This document shows, piece by piece, positions 1 through 6,704 of a stretch of DNA of 32,247 bases. The number at the start of each line of letters is the position of its first letter. The first letter of the stretch is position 1. The position numbers and the translations under genes are program-made. Source of the stretch: Candidatus Saccharimonadota bacterium (lineage in GTDB: Bacteria > Patescibacteriota > Saccharimonadia > Saccharimonadales > Saccharimonadaceae); assembly GCA_017613135.1 (NCBI GenBank), contig JAGAEN010000009.1, positions 1 to 32,247 on the forward strand, read 5' to 3'. The notes under the pieces were generated by a model, which saw only the letters and a program-made list of their open reading frames with translations, did no database searches and was not told the origin of the DNA.

Positions 1-207
1 CGGCGTATCAGTAATAGCCGTCATTGAGCAGGACTGATTTACTGTTACCGTAGCAGTAGAAACTGAAGCGTCATCCGCGTGTGCCACCGACGTCACGTTA
101 GTAAGCACCAAGGCCGAAAGAGTCGTAACCGAAAGGAGCAACAAAGTAATTATCCTAAAAACCAAATCGGAAGTTTTCTCATTCTTGTGCATTTGTCTTA
201 ACATCAT
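1..207 (-). CDS. Secreted FISUMP-like surface protein, N-terminal part
   Basis: Partial gene: 69 codons from the start at 207 to the left edge, open to the edge. The product starts MMLRQMHKNEKTSDLVF, then has a hydrophobic segment (about residues 16-40) and an Ala-rich exit (SVAHADDASVS), which looks like a signal peptide. The mature start (STATVTVNQSCSMTA) closely parallels that of the complete protein at 11054 (TATATVHVAEACTLSA), so the two are probably paralogues; that is an inference from a short stretch. Two ATGs are in tandem (207, 204), and a third at 192 (MHKNEK) lines up best with the start of the 11054 protein. AAAGGA lies just upstream of the tandem pair. An extended -10 box sits at 235-240. 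The function is unknown; surface display is inferred. Confidence 0.7.
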   Translation of the reverse strand, partial: MMLRQMHKNEKTSDLVFRIITLLLLSVTTLSALVLTNVTSVAHADDASVSTATVTVNQSCSMTAITDTP

Positions 208-234
208 TTCATTTCCTTTTATCATTACATAACC

Positions 235-243
235 ATTATAACA
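235..243 (-). promoter_or_regulatory. Extended -10 promoter of the left-edge surface gene
   Basis: On the minus strand the sequence reads ATGTGTTATAATGG, with TATAAT at 235-240 preceded by TGT. No convincing -35 box is seen. The predicted start is near 228, giving a leader of about 20 bases. The same 12-base ATGTGTTATAAT stands before tRNA-Ala(CGC). Confidence 0.6.
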
Positions 244-280
244 CATAATTATAATTTGGAAATAATAATCAGCGTCGCTC

Positions 281-309
281 GGAAAAAGAAAATAAATTTT
301 TCTTTTTCA
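281..309. terminator. A/T-rich inverted repeat between tRNA-Tyr and the surface gene
   Basis: GAAAAAGAAAA at 282-292 pairs with TTTTCTTTTTC at 298-308. The stem has almost no G/C, so it is a weak hairpin. It may be a second stop for tRNA-Tyr transcripts or simply a spacer. The rest of 244-361 holds only a short hairpin (CGAACC TAC GGTTCG, 328-342) and no gene. Confidence 0.3.
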
Positions 310-361
310 TTCGCTTCCTTGAAAAGTCGAACCTACGGTTCGCGACCTACTCCCAAGGATC

Positions 362-400
362 AGAATTAAAATAAGACCCTTCGGGTCTAATTTTAATTCT
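362..400 (-). terminator. Terminator of tRNA-Tyr
   Basis: A stem of about 18 base pairs with one mismatch: AGAATTAAAAT-A-AGACC pairs with GGTCT-A-ATTTTAATTCT around a UUCG-type turn. It begins at the last base of the encoded CCA of tRNA-Tyr. The lower stem is A/T-rich and takes the place of a separate U-tract. Confidence 0.65.
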
Positions 401-484
401 GGTGCTGGAAGTAGGACTCGAACCTACGAAGCCCGAAGGCGAGAGATTTACAGTCTCTTGTCATTGCCACTAGACGATTCCAGC
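400..484 (-). tRNA. tRNA-Tyr (GTA anticodon)
   Basis: The acceptor strands GCTGGAA and TTCCAGC pair fully, followed by discriminator A and an encoded CCA (400-402). The anticodon arm is AGAGA-CTGTAAA-TCTCT with anticodon GTA. A long variable arm (CGCCTTCGGGC region) marks a class II tRNA, as expected for bacterial tRNA-Tyr. The T-arm carries GGTTCGAGTCC. TATAAT at 494-499 stands only 9 bases before the mature 5' end, so the primary transcript should carry almost no 5' leader. Confidence 0.96.
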
Positions 485-493
485 ATTAAAAAC

Positions 494-499
494 ATTATA
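494..499 (-). promoter_or_regulatory. -10 box of tRNA-Tyr
   Basis: TATAAT on the minus strand, 9 bases upstream of the mature 5' G at 484. The usual start distance puts +1 at about 487, leaving a leader of about 3 bases. Confidence 0.6.
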
Positions 500-537
500 C
501 ACGACCACCCATAAAAAATCAACCAAAAAATAAAAAA

Positions 538-1239
538 TCAAACTCGTTTCTTTACTTTACGCTTCAAAACTGATCTTGTCCGCTCAGTCCGCGACGTCTT
601 TTTCCGCTTCGCCAAATTATCACGCGTAATCTGTTCCTCAATTCGCGCCGTAATTGCTGCCATTGCTTCCTCGTCACCGGTTCCTTCGTAAATCGCCAGC
701 ATCTGCCTGAGCGTCGCCACATTCGGGTCGAGTTCGTAAGCATTTTCCAGCGCTTCAATCGCCTTTTTCGGCCGACCCAGCTTCTCCTCCGCCTTTGATA
801 GCGCCATATATCTCGCCGGAACATCACCCTCAATCTGAATTGCCTGTTCAAACGCCATCTTCGCCTTCTCGTATTCCCCAATTTCGAGATAAATCAGCCC
901 CGCATTATGAATCGACGCCGGATTATTATCGAGCGACTGCGCTATTTCAAAACATTCCACCGCCTCGTTGTACCGCTGGCCCTTCGCATATAAAATCCCT
1001 AGCCGGTTATACGCCGCCGCATTTTTCTCGTCAAATTTCAAGATGGTAAGCAGTGCCTTCTCTGCGCGGAAAGGCTTTCTCTCCCGCATCGCCGTCTGCG
1101 CCACCGACCACAGTTTTTTCATCTGCGCCACATATTTTGGCGACTTCACTTCTTCCTTTTTCGGCTTTACTTCCATCGGGAACAAAAACGCCAGATACGC
1201 CGCAAATATCAAAATCACAAATACTGCAATCATAACCAT
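538..1239 (-). CDS. Membrane-anchored TPR-repeat protein
   Basis: 233 residues. An N-terminal hydrophobic segment (about residues 2-21) is a membrane anchor. Helical repeats with TPR spacing follow (roughly residues 38-205; e.g. AAAYNRLGILYAKGQRYNEA, then PASIHNAGLIYLEIGEYEKA). A Lys/Arg-rich tail ends the protein. TPR proteins act as scaffolds for protein contacts; the partner is unknown. It is the last gene of the rluA, delta-prime, TPR series, starting 3 bases after the previous stop. No Shine-Dalgarno sequence is visible. The third codon (1233) is also ATG and stands 6 bases after a TGC-TAAAAT box that contains the preceding stop codon, so the true start may be 1233 on a leaderless message. 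Confidence 0.8.
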   Translation of the reverse strand: MVMIAVFVILIFAAYLAFLFPMEVKPKKEEVKSPKYVAQMKKLWSVAQTAMRERKPFRAEKALLTILKFDEKNAAAYNRLGILYAKGQRYNEAVECFEIAQSLDNNPASIHNAGLIYLEIGEYEKAKMAFEQAIQIEGDVPARYMALSKAEEKLGRPKKAIEALENAYELDPNVATLRQMLAIYEGTGDEEAMAAITARIEEQITRDNLAKRKKTSRTERTRSVLKRKVKKRV

Positions 1240-1242
1240 ATT

Positions 1243-1905
1243 TTAGCACAAATCTGCCACGAGATGTAGTTTAATGTGCCCATTTTTTTCAATGTTTTCG
1301 TACAATTCCAAAAATTTCGGCAACTTTTTCACAAAAACATCTTTTTTGGTAATGTAATACGATTTATAAAGCAGTTCAATCGCCACCCCTACAACTAAAA
1401 GCGCAAATTCACGCTTGTTTTCCTTCACTGCCGTGATTTCTTCTGCCACCTTCACCAAGTTATCACCCCGCGCCACCATCAATTTCTTCGCCAAATCCTT
1501 TACTTTTCTATCAGCTAAAATCTCACCGTCGATCAAACTCGGCTGTCTCAAAAAATAAATCGCCGCTCGGCTGAGAACGGTGGGTAGAAGTCTCGACGGC
1601 TCATCTGTCACCAACACAAAATGCACCTTTTCCTTTGGCTCTTCAAGATTTTTAAGAAACGCATTCGCCGCATCCGCACCAAGCAACTCCGCCGACCGTA
1701 TTATAATATACTGCTCCTTCACTTGCCGCATCGAAAGTCTCGAAATCAAATCTTTCACCTGCTCAATCGTGATAACCGACTTTTCGTCCGGCGAAAGGGT
1801 AAACGCCCCCTTTATCTCCACTTTAGCATCCCGCGGCACCACAAAAATAGCACAAGAAACTGTGCTACAAATCTTAGAAATCTCCGATAAATCATCAAAA
1901 AACAT
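1243..1905 (-). CDS. holB: DNA polymerase III delta-prime-like clamp-loader subunit
   Basis: 220 residues. The diagnostic stretch is NAFLKNLEEPKEKVHFVLV followed by RLLPTVLSRA (about residues 82-113), which matches the sensor/SRC region of clamp-loader AAA+ proteins. The family (delta-prime, or gamma/tau) opens the sliding clamp at the replication fork. The protein is shorter than E. coli delta-prime (334 residues): no Walker A loop and no zinc-finger cysteines are present, and SRC is reduced to SRA. It therefore resembles a non-ATPase delta-prime rather than DnaX. It overlaps the rluA-type gene by 11 bases, so the two are translationally coupled. AGAGG lies upstream of the ATG within the preceding gene. 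The symbol is assigned by motif and could be contested. Confidence 0.75.
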   Translation of the reverse strand: MFFDDLSEISKICSTVSCAIFVVPRDAKVEIKGAFTLSPDEKSVITIEQVKDLISRLSMRQVKEQYIIIRSAELLGADAANAFLKNLEEPKEKVHFVLVTDEPSRLLPTVLSRAAIYFLRQPSLIDGEILADRKVKDLAKKLMVARGDNLVKVAEEITAVKENKREFALLVVGVAIELLYKSYYITKKDVFVKKLPKFLELYENIEKNGHIKLHLVADLC

Positions 1906-2773
1906 TATTAAATTCCTCTGGTATTGGCACCGTAAATACCGTCCTCACCCCACCAGGCAAAGTAATTTCAAGTGACCCTGCGTGAAGATACAGTCGCTCC
2001 GCTTTTTCGCCACCATAAATCACATCACCCACAATCGGATGCCCCAAATATTTCATATGTACCCTCAATTGATGAGTCCGCCCTGACACTGGCCGAAGTT
2101 CCACCAGAGAATGTTTCCCATCAGATTTCAAAACTTTATAAAATGTCTCCGACTCCTTACCATTGGCATCCACCCGAAAAGTCGTCGGCCGCCTTAGATC
2201 CCGCGCAATCGGCAAATCAATCCGCGCCTCGTCCAATTTTGGCCGCCCCTCCACCACTGCATAATACGTCTTATGAGTTTTGCGCTCCTGAAATTGCCGT
2301 TTCAAAAATTTTTGCACCCCGTGAGCCTTGGCTAAAATCATCACCCCAGAAGTATCACGATCTAGCCGATGTACAATCATCCCATAATCTTCTAAAGTTT
2401 TTTCTGGGCAATATTCGCCCTTCGCCATCGAGAGAAGTCCCGCCGGTTTATTCACCACCAGCACGTTATCATCTTCATAAATCACTTCGGGCTTAAGGTC
2501 AGCATTTTTCTGTTCCTCCGGCACCACTAAATCTATTTTCACCTCACGCGGGAACTTCTGATTCGACTTCCTGGCCGGCTCACCATTTACCGACACAAAT
2601 CCTAGCTCAATAAATTTCTGCAAAGTCGAACGGTTATAACTCTTATAAATCTCCGTCAAAAGAACATCGAGCCGCACCTTTTCCGGCTCAACTTCTTTCT
2701 CCACCAGCTTAATATCGCCGTTAATCACTCGCGACATCTCTGGTTTACTAAAATTTTTCCCCGTTCGTATCAT
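1895..2773 (-). CDS. RluA-family 23S rRNA/tRNA pseudouridine synthase
   Basis: 292 residues. An S4-type RNA-binding region (about residues 30-90, RLDVLLTEIYKSYNRSTLQK) precedes the catalytic domain. VNKPAGLL and VHRLDRDTSGVMILAKA (about 134-150) are the RluA signatures; Asp138 is the expected catalytic nucleophile. GRTHQLRVHMKYLGHPIVGD is the conserved C-terminal motif. The segment between KPAG and HRLD is shorter than in RluD. It converts uridine to pseudouridine in structured RNA; the exact target site cannot be read from sequence. A strong promoter (TTGACT, 17, TATAAT) stands 8 bases before the ATG, so the message may be leaderless; if not, ATG 2737 (MSRVIN) is the alternative start. Confidence 0.93.
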   Translation of the reverse strand: MIRTGKNFSKPEMSRVINGDIKLVEKEVEPEKVRLDVLLTEIYKSYNRSTLQKFIELGFVSVNGEPARKSNQKFPREVKIDLVVPEEQKNADLKPEVIYEDDNVLVVNKPAGLLSMAKGEYCPEKTLEDYGMIVHRLDRDTSGVMILAKAHGVQKFLKRQFQERKTHKTYYAVVEGRPKLDEARIDLPIARDLRRPTTFRVDANGKESETFYKVLKSDGKHSLVELRPVSGRTHQLRVHMKYLGHPIVGDVIYGGEKAERLYLHAGSLEITLPGGVRTVFTVPIPEEFNNVF

Positions 2774-2781
2774 ATCTCTTT

Positions 2782-2810
2782 ATTATATCACACTTATGTT
2801 AAAAAGTCAA
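2782..2810 (-). promoter_or_regulatory. Promoter of the rluA-type gene
   Basis: -35 TTGACT (2805-2810), 17-base spacer ending AAGTGTGA, -10 TATAAT (2782-2787). It differs from the promoter at 28467-28495 at only two of 29 positions. The predicted start (about 2775) is 2-3 bases before the ATG. Confidence 0.85.
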
Positions 2811-2832
2811 ATCACCGCTAACACACTCAGAA

Positions 2833-3849
2833 TCACCTCAAATGTACTACCTTCTGCACCTCCAGTAGCTTCGCCGACGCCACTTCATTAGCATAATCTT
2901 CACCCATTCCGAGTAGAAGAAAAACCTCTTCATCAGAAATCTTCGCCAAACGCTCTTGAAACTCCGAAAGCATTTGTGACACCGAAGCCGCTACCTTTTT
3001 CTTTAATTCCCCGTATCTTGTCTCCCCCGCCCAGGTCGAAATCACCGTTTGCAAAGGCGTATCGGTCACCAAAGCCTCAATTAAAAGCAAGTTCGAAATC
3101 CCCGGTTGCGCCCACATATCAAATTTTACTTTACCAAACGAATCTGTCGTCGCCGACATAATTTTCTTCGCCGCCACTTCAGGATTATCATCCAACATAA
3201 TCTTAGAGCCAGCCGCTGCAGTCGATTTACTCATTTTCTTCTCTGGCGTAAGCAAATCTCGAATCCGAATCCCTTCGCTCACCCCCATAAACTTCACTTG
3301 CTCTGCCGTCGAAACCGGCACTGTAAACACTTCACCATATTTATGGTTAAATCGCATCGCGAGATTCCGCGCAAGCTCAATATGTTGGAATTGGTCCTCA
3401 CCAATTGGCACGTATTCCGCCGAGTATAGCAAAATATCTGCCGCCATCAAAATCGGGTAATCAAAAATTCCCACATTCACCGAATCGCGCCCCTCAGATT
3501 TCTCCTTAAACTGAGTCATCCGCGAAGTTTCCCCCATCGTTGCCGTACAATTTAAAATCCAGCAAAGCTCTGAATGTGCCGGCACATAACTCTGCCGATA
3601 AGTATGCACATTCTGCCCCACCGAAAGCCCCGCTGCTAACCAATATTTAAGCGTCCGAATAATATTCTCCTGCAAATCCCCATCCACTTCCGAAATAATT
3701 GAGTGAAGATCCGGCACAAAAATATTTACCTGATATTCATCATTATCAGAATATTTATTCGCCAACCTCACCATCGGAAGCAGCGCCCCGAGATAATTCC
3801 CAAGAGTCAATACTGAATTTGCTCTAATACCAGTTAAAATCGTTTTCAT
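2833..3849 (-). CDS. trpS: Tryptophanyl-tRNA synthetase
   Basis: 338 residues, the normal length for bacterial TrpRS. The class I signatures are both present: the HIGH-equivalent in TLGNYLGAL (about residues 15-23) and KMSKS (about 206-210, PEKKMSKSTAA). Other family blocks include FVPDLHSI, GEDQFQHIELARNLA and MAADILLYSA. It charges tRNA-Trp with tryptophan in the cytoplasm. It starts 20 bases after the encoded CCA of tRNA-Ala(GGC). Its Shine-Dalgarno sequence (GGTGGAG, 8 bases before ATG) is the 3' arm of a hairpin whose 5' arm is the tRNA 3' end, so tRNA processing and trpS translation could be linked. Confidence 0.97.
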   Translation of the reverse strand: MKTILTGIRANSVLTLGNYLGALLPMVRLANKYSDNDEYQVNIFVPDLHSIISEVDGDLQENIIRTLKYWLAAGLSVGQNVHTYRQSYVPAHSELCWILNCTATMGETSRMTQFKEKSEGRDSVNVGIFDYPILMAADILLYSAEYVPIGEDQFQHIELARNLAMRFNHKYGEVFTVPVSTAEQVKFMGVSEGIRIRDLLTPEKKMSKSTAAAGSKIMLDDNPEVAAKKIMSATTDSFGKVKFDMWAQPGISNLLLIEALVTDTPLQTVISTWAGETRYGELKKKVAASVSQMLSEFQERLAKISDEEVFLLLGMGEDYANEVASAKLLEVQKVVHLR

Positions 3850-3876
3850 ATAAAAATCTCCACCTTAATGGTGGAG
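3850..3876 (-). terminator. Terminator/attenuator hairpin shared by tRNA-Ala 3' end and trpS leader
   Basis: On the minus strand CTCCACC (3876-3870, the last acceptor bases plus discriminator and CC of CCA) pairs with GGTGGAG (3864-3858) over a 5-base loop, followed by ATTTTTAT. The shape is an intrinsic terminator. The 3' arm is also the trpS Shine-Dalgarno sequence. The hairpin and the tRNA acceptor stem compete for the same bases. Confidence 0.65.
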
Positions 3877-3944
3877 TGCAGGAGGCTCGAACTCCTCACC
3901 TCTTCCATGCCATGGAAGCGCTCTACCAAATGAGCTAGCACCCC
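3869..3944 (-). tRNA. tRNA-Ala (GGC anticodon)
   Basis: 76 bases including the encoded CCA. The acceptor GGGGTGC/GCACTCC contains a G3:U70 wobble pair, the identity element of alanine tRNAs. The anticodon arm is CTTCC-ATGGCAT-GGAAG, anticodon GGC. The T-arm is GAGGAGTTCGAGCCTCC. The extended -10 box TGA-TATAAT lies 8 bases upstream, and its TGA is the stop codon of the GH25 gene. Confidence 0.97.
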
Positions 3945-3952
3945 ACAGCACC

Positions 3953-3961
3953 ATTATATCA
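3953..3961 (-). promoter_or_regulatory. Extended -10 box of tRNA-Ala(GGC)
   Basis: TGATATAAT on the minus strand; TATAAT occupies 3953-3958 and the TGA is the stop codon of the muramidase gene. Predicted +1 is about 3946, two bases before the mature tRNA end. Confidence 0.65.
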
Positions 3962-4690
3962 CGGCATTTTTAGCCCATCAAGCCCAAATTTTTTATTTAC
4001 GATATTAAGATCAATATATTTTTCACCACCATATCCCTCTAAAACCCCTCGGTCATTATATTGCCACACCAGCCAATCATCTCCCGCATCAACATATATC
4101 GGATAAAACACATTTCTCATCCATCTCGGATAAGAAGAAAAATCATCAGCCAAGTACTTATCCCAATAATCTTTTTGCGCATAAATCAAAGGCTTCACCC
4201 CATATTTTTCCTCCACCACCGCAAGAAATGCCTTGAGCCCCCTTACCACATCATCTTTAGCCGGCGGATTATACACTTCTTCCACCGTCAGTTCCATATC
4301 TACCGCCGGAATTAGCCGCCCCGACAAATCACCCACGGTCGCAATAAAATTCTCCGCCTGCTTTGTCCCACTCACACCATATGAAAAATAATGGTATGCC
4401 CCTGCCGGTAACCCCGCCTTAAAAGCCTTGGTCCATTTCTCGTTAAAAGAATTATCCACGTGCGAATCTCCTTCTGTTGCTTTGATATAGGCAAATTCCA
4501 CCCCCTGCTCTTTTAACCGTGAAAAGTCCACACCTTCCTGATACGACGACACATCCGCACCCAGAATCTCACCACCCACAAAGAAATTATTAATAATCAC
4601 CCACCGATTTTTTACCGCAAAATAACCCCATAAACATAATCCGACCACCACCCCGACTAAAAGCAAACATTTAATCAGCCGTTTAACCAT
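3959..4690 (-). CDS. GH25 family muramidase (lysozyme), membrane-anchored
   Basis: 243 residues. A membrane segment at residues 5-25 puts the enzyme outside the cell. The GH25 fold follows: GADVSSYQEGVDF (Asp46), FAYIKATEG, AGAYHYFSYG, and PAVDMEL with Asp131/Glu133, the expected catalytic acids. YGVKPLIYAQ and WLVWQYNDRG are late-strand blocks of the family. GH25 enzymes cleave the beta-1,4 bond between MurNAc and GlcNAc in peptidoglycan, either in the cell's own wall or, for an epibiont, in a host's wall; the target is not shown by the sequence. It follows cotH by 7 bases. TGCTATAAT overlaps the cotH stop and ends 6 bases before this ATG, predicting a leaderless message. Confidence 0.92.
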   Translation of the reverse strand: MVKRLIKCLLLVGVVVGLCLWGYFAVKNRWVIINNFFVGGEILGADVSSYQEGVDFSRLKEQGVEFAYIKATEGDSHVDNSFNEKWTKAFKAGLPAGAYHYFSYGVSGTKQAENFIATVGDLSGRLIPAVDMELTVEEVYNPPAKDDVVRGLKAFLAVVEEKYGVKPLIYAQKDYWDKYLADDFSSYPRWMRNVFYPIYVDAGDDWLVWQYNDRGVLEGYGGEKYIDLNIVNKKFGLDGLKMP

Positions 4691-4696
4691 AATTAT

Positions 4697-4705
4697 ATTA
4701 TAGCA
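4697..4705 (-). promoter_or_regulatory. Extended -10 box for a leaderless GH25 message
   Basis: TGCTATAAT on the minus strand, overlapping the TAA stop of the cotH gene. Six bases separate it from the GH25 ATG (4690), so the standard +1 is the A of the ATG. No -35 box is obvious. Confidence 0.55.
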
Positions 4706-5966
4706 TATGTTTATCTAATTCGCTCATCCCGCCATAAAACTCATCAAAATAGTCAAATCGATTTGAAAGCCACTCTCTCAAATAATCATATTCTTCCACA
4801 AAGTTTTGTTCCCACAACGCCGCATCATCTTTTGCTAATTCCCAAATACGCCCCGCTTGTTTATCCAAATATGACAAAACTTCTTCTTTTCGACCCATCA
4901 ATTTCTCCTGGTACATCTCACCCACCAACTCAAAAAACTCCGGACTATCAACCAGCCAAATAACCCTTTCTTCTAAATCTGGGCTATAATGCCGAATAAT
5001 ACTCATCTCATAAGGTGAATAAAAATTATCCCATGTCGCCCAAATCCATTTTTTATTTCCCAAACCAAAATCAAAATCCCAACCCGGCCCAAAATGAATC
5101 ACGTCACTAGGTCCATCCTTATATATAAAAAAACTTGAAATATACGCATCGGGGTTAGAAGTGAATTCCGACAGCAAATAATACCTTACCATCGATTCCA
5201 CATCTACCACCATACTCAACTTCTTCAAATTTTTTTCTCTTACCGCCGCTTCCATCTTCTCTAAACTCTTAGTAAAATCTGCTATTGCCGCCCTCTCATT
5301 ATCCTTCGCTACCAAATCTTTAACTTGCAAATAATTCTCTCCTACCATAAAATGCTCATCTTCAGTGTGCAAATTATCCAACTCCATTAACGCACCTAGC
5401 GGATCCCTTAGGTCCACACGTGTCTTTCCAATTTCCACCTTCGGCGTTAAATAATAAAGACCCTGTGTTTCGCCATCAATTATTAGTTCCACAAACTCAC
5501 CAGAAAGTGCATATTTTTCGCCCAAAAGTCTTTCAAAATAAAACGCTACGTCGGTACGTAGATTACTATCATCGTAAAAGTTAGCAAGTAGCACCCACTT
5601 TTTCGCTTTACCCATTCCGAACAAATCATTCTTTTCACTAAATTTAATTTGGTACGGGCTCTTTGGTTCTCCCCAAGTCGAATTTCCCCGCCCTTTAATC
5701 TCTACATCCCTAAATTCTCTTGTTTCCCCGCACATCGAAACCTGTATTGTATTCCCAGGATATTTTGTGTTCTTATCTCCGCCAATCAAATCTGCAAGCG
5801 TCGTTTCCGCTAAAGTAATTTCCATTTTGGGTATTGTATCAAGACACGCATTTCCTATCTGATTTTTAACCCCCATCGCCACCACTACTGTCAAATTTGC
5901 CACAAAAACAAGTATTAAAAAACCCAACCACAAAATCACAAATCTTTTTTTATGATCTTTTGCCAT
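4698..5966 (-). CDS. CotH kinase family protein
   Basis: 422 residues with an N-terminal membrane segment (residues 9-32). The family signatures are clear: EIKGRGNSTWGEPKSPYQIK, LFGMGKAKKWVLLANFYDDS, LRTDVAFYFERL, and GPGWDFDFGLGNK (about 292-304) with the WDFD block that includes predicted metal-binding acids. CotH proteins are atypical protein kinases first known from Bacillus spore coat and also found as secreted or surface proteins in many bacteria. The substrate here is unknown; spores are not expected. It lies between a sortase and a GH25 muramidase on the same strand, so a role in modifying surface proteins is a reasonable inference. TGTTATGAT ends 6 bases before the ATG. Confidence 0.9.
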   Translation of the reverse strand: MAKDHKKRFVILWLGFLILVFVANLTVVVAMGVKNQIGNACLDTIPKMEITLAETTLADLIGGDKNTKYPGNTIQVSMCGETREFRDVEIKGRGNSTWGEPKSPYQIKFSEKNDLFGMGKAKKWVLLANFYDDSNLRTDVAFYFERLLGEKYALSGEFVELIIDGETQGLYYLTPKVEIGKTRVDLRDPLGALMELDNLHTEDEHFMVGENYLQVKDLVAKDNERAAIADFTKSLEKMEAAVREKNLKKLSMVVDVESMVRYYLLSEFTSNPDAYISSFFIYKDGPSDVIHFGPGWDFDFGLGNKKWIWATWDNFYSPYEMSIIRHYSPDLEERVIWLVDSPEFFELVGEMYQEKLMGRKEEVLSYLDKQAGRIWELAKDDAALWEQNFVEEYDYLREWLSNRFDYFDEFYGGMSELDKHML

Positions 5967-5972
5967 ATTTAC

Positions 5973-5981
5973 ATCATAACA
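5973..5981 (-). promoter_or_regulatory. Extended -10 box for a leaderless cotH message
   Basis: TGTTATGAT on the minus strand, just after the sortase stop codon. Six bases (GTAAAT) separate it from the cotH ATG, the same geometry as in front of the GH25 gene. No Shine-Dalgarno sequence fits. Confidence 0.45.
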
Positions 5982-5984
5982 TAA

Positions 5985-6647
5985 CTAAATAGCACTAGCA
6001 AACAGCACCAACCGATGTGACGCATCACCGTTTCCGTAAGATGTACCGTAGCAAGTCATCAGCGACAAATCATAATTCACGCCGCTATACCTCGCCCTTG
6101 CCACCACCGCCATTTTAATAGTTTGGCCATTTAATTTCAAAGTATAATCATCCACCTTTTCATAAATTGCCACGGCCTGCACGCGATAATTTCTCGTCAC
6201 ACCATTTTCGGCCACTGAAAAAGCCTCACCCACACCCACATTATACAAAACTCCAAAAACTCCCGCCGAATTATGCCCATACAAAAACTTCTCACCGTAT
6301 TTATTAACGTGATTTCCAGCATCCACCGCTGTGCTATCTACGTGAACTAAACTAAGCGTCCGCCCAGCAATAGAAATTTGGTTCATTGGTGCAGGAGCTG
6401 GATTAGGCTGAACTGAAACTGGAGCCAGTGCAGAAGTAGATGCAGGAGTAGGCGTCGGAGCCGGCTTCGCAACATATAAAACAGTCTCCACCTCAGCGGG
6501 TTCCGGAGCAATCTCTATCACAGTTTCTACCTCTCCAGTAATCCCCGTCACTGCCACGGTATCCGAAGCAAAAGGTAATTCCGGATTAGCAATTATCCCC
6601 ACAAAACTGGAGAGTAACAAAATTAATATTTTTTTGAACACACTCAT
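5985..6647 (-). CDS. Secreted sortase
   Basis: 220 residues. A signal peptide/anchor covers residues 1-27. A Pro/Ala/Thr-rich linker (about 53-89) leads to a C-terminal sortase domain. Catalytic residues are visible: His125 (YGHN), Cys199 (SLMTCYG) and Arg212 (HRLVLFA). Sortases are membrane transpeptidases that cut a C-terminal sorting signal and join the protein to the wall or to pilin subunits. No LPXTG-like substrate is seen in this window. First gene of the sortase, cotH, GH25 series, with a consensus promoter (TTGACA, 17, TATAAT) that overlaps an opposite promoter. The exact sortase class is uncertain. Confidence 0.88.
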   Translation of the reverse strand: MSVFKKILILLLSSFVGIIANPELPFASDTVAVTGITGEVETVIEIAPEPAEVETVLYVAKPAPTPTPASTSALAPVSVQPNPAPAPMNQISIAGRTLSLVHVDSTAVDAGNHVNKYGEKFLYGHNSAGVFGVLYNVGVGEAFSVAENGVTRNYRVQAVAIYEKVDDYTLKLNGQTIKMAVVARARYSGVNYDLSLMTCYGTSYGNGDASHRLVLFASAI

Positions 6648-6675
6648 ACTATTTCAAAAACCAATTTATACTTTC

Positions 6676-6704
6676 ATTATACCACAACTTGCATTTTTTG
6701 TCAA
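6676..6704 (-). promoter_or_regulatory. Promoter of the sortase-cotH-GH25 genes
   Basis: Perfect consensus: TTGACA (6699-6704), 17-base spacer, TATAAT (6676-6681) with TGG before it. Its -35 and spacer lie inside the promoter for the opposite strand. Confidence 0.9.
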
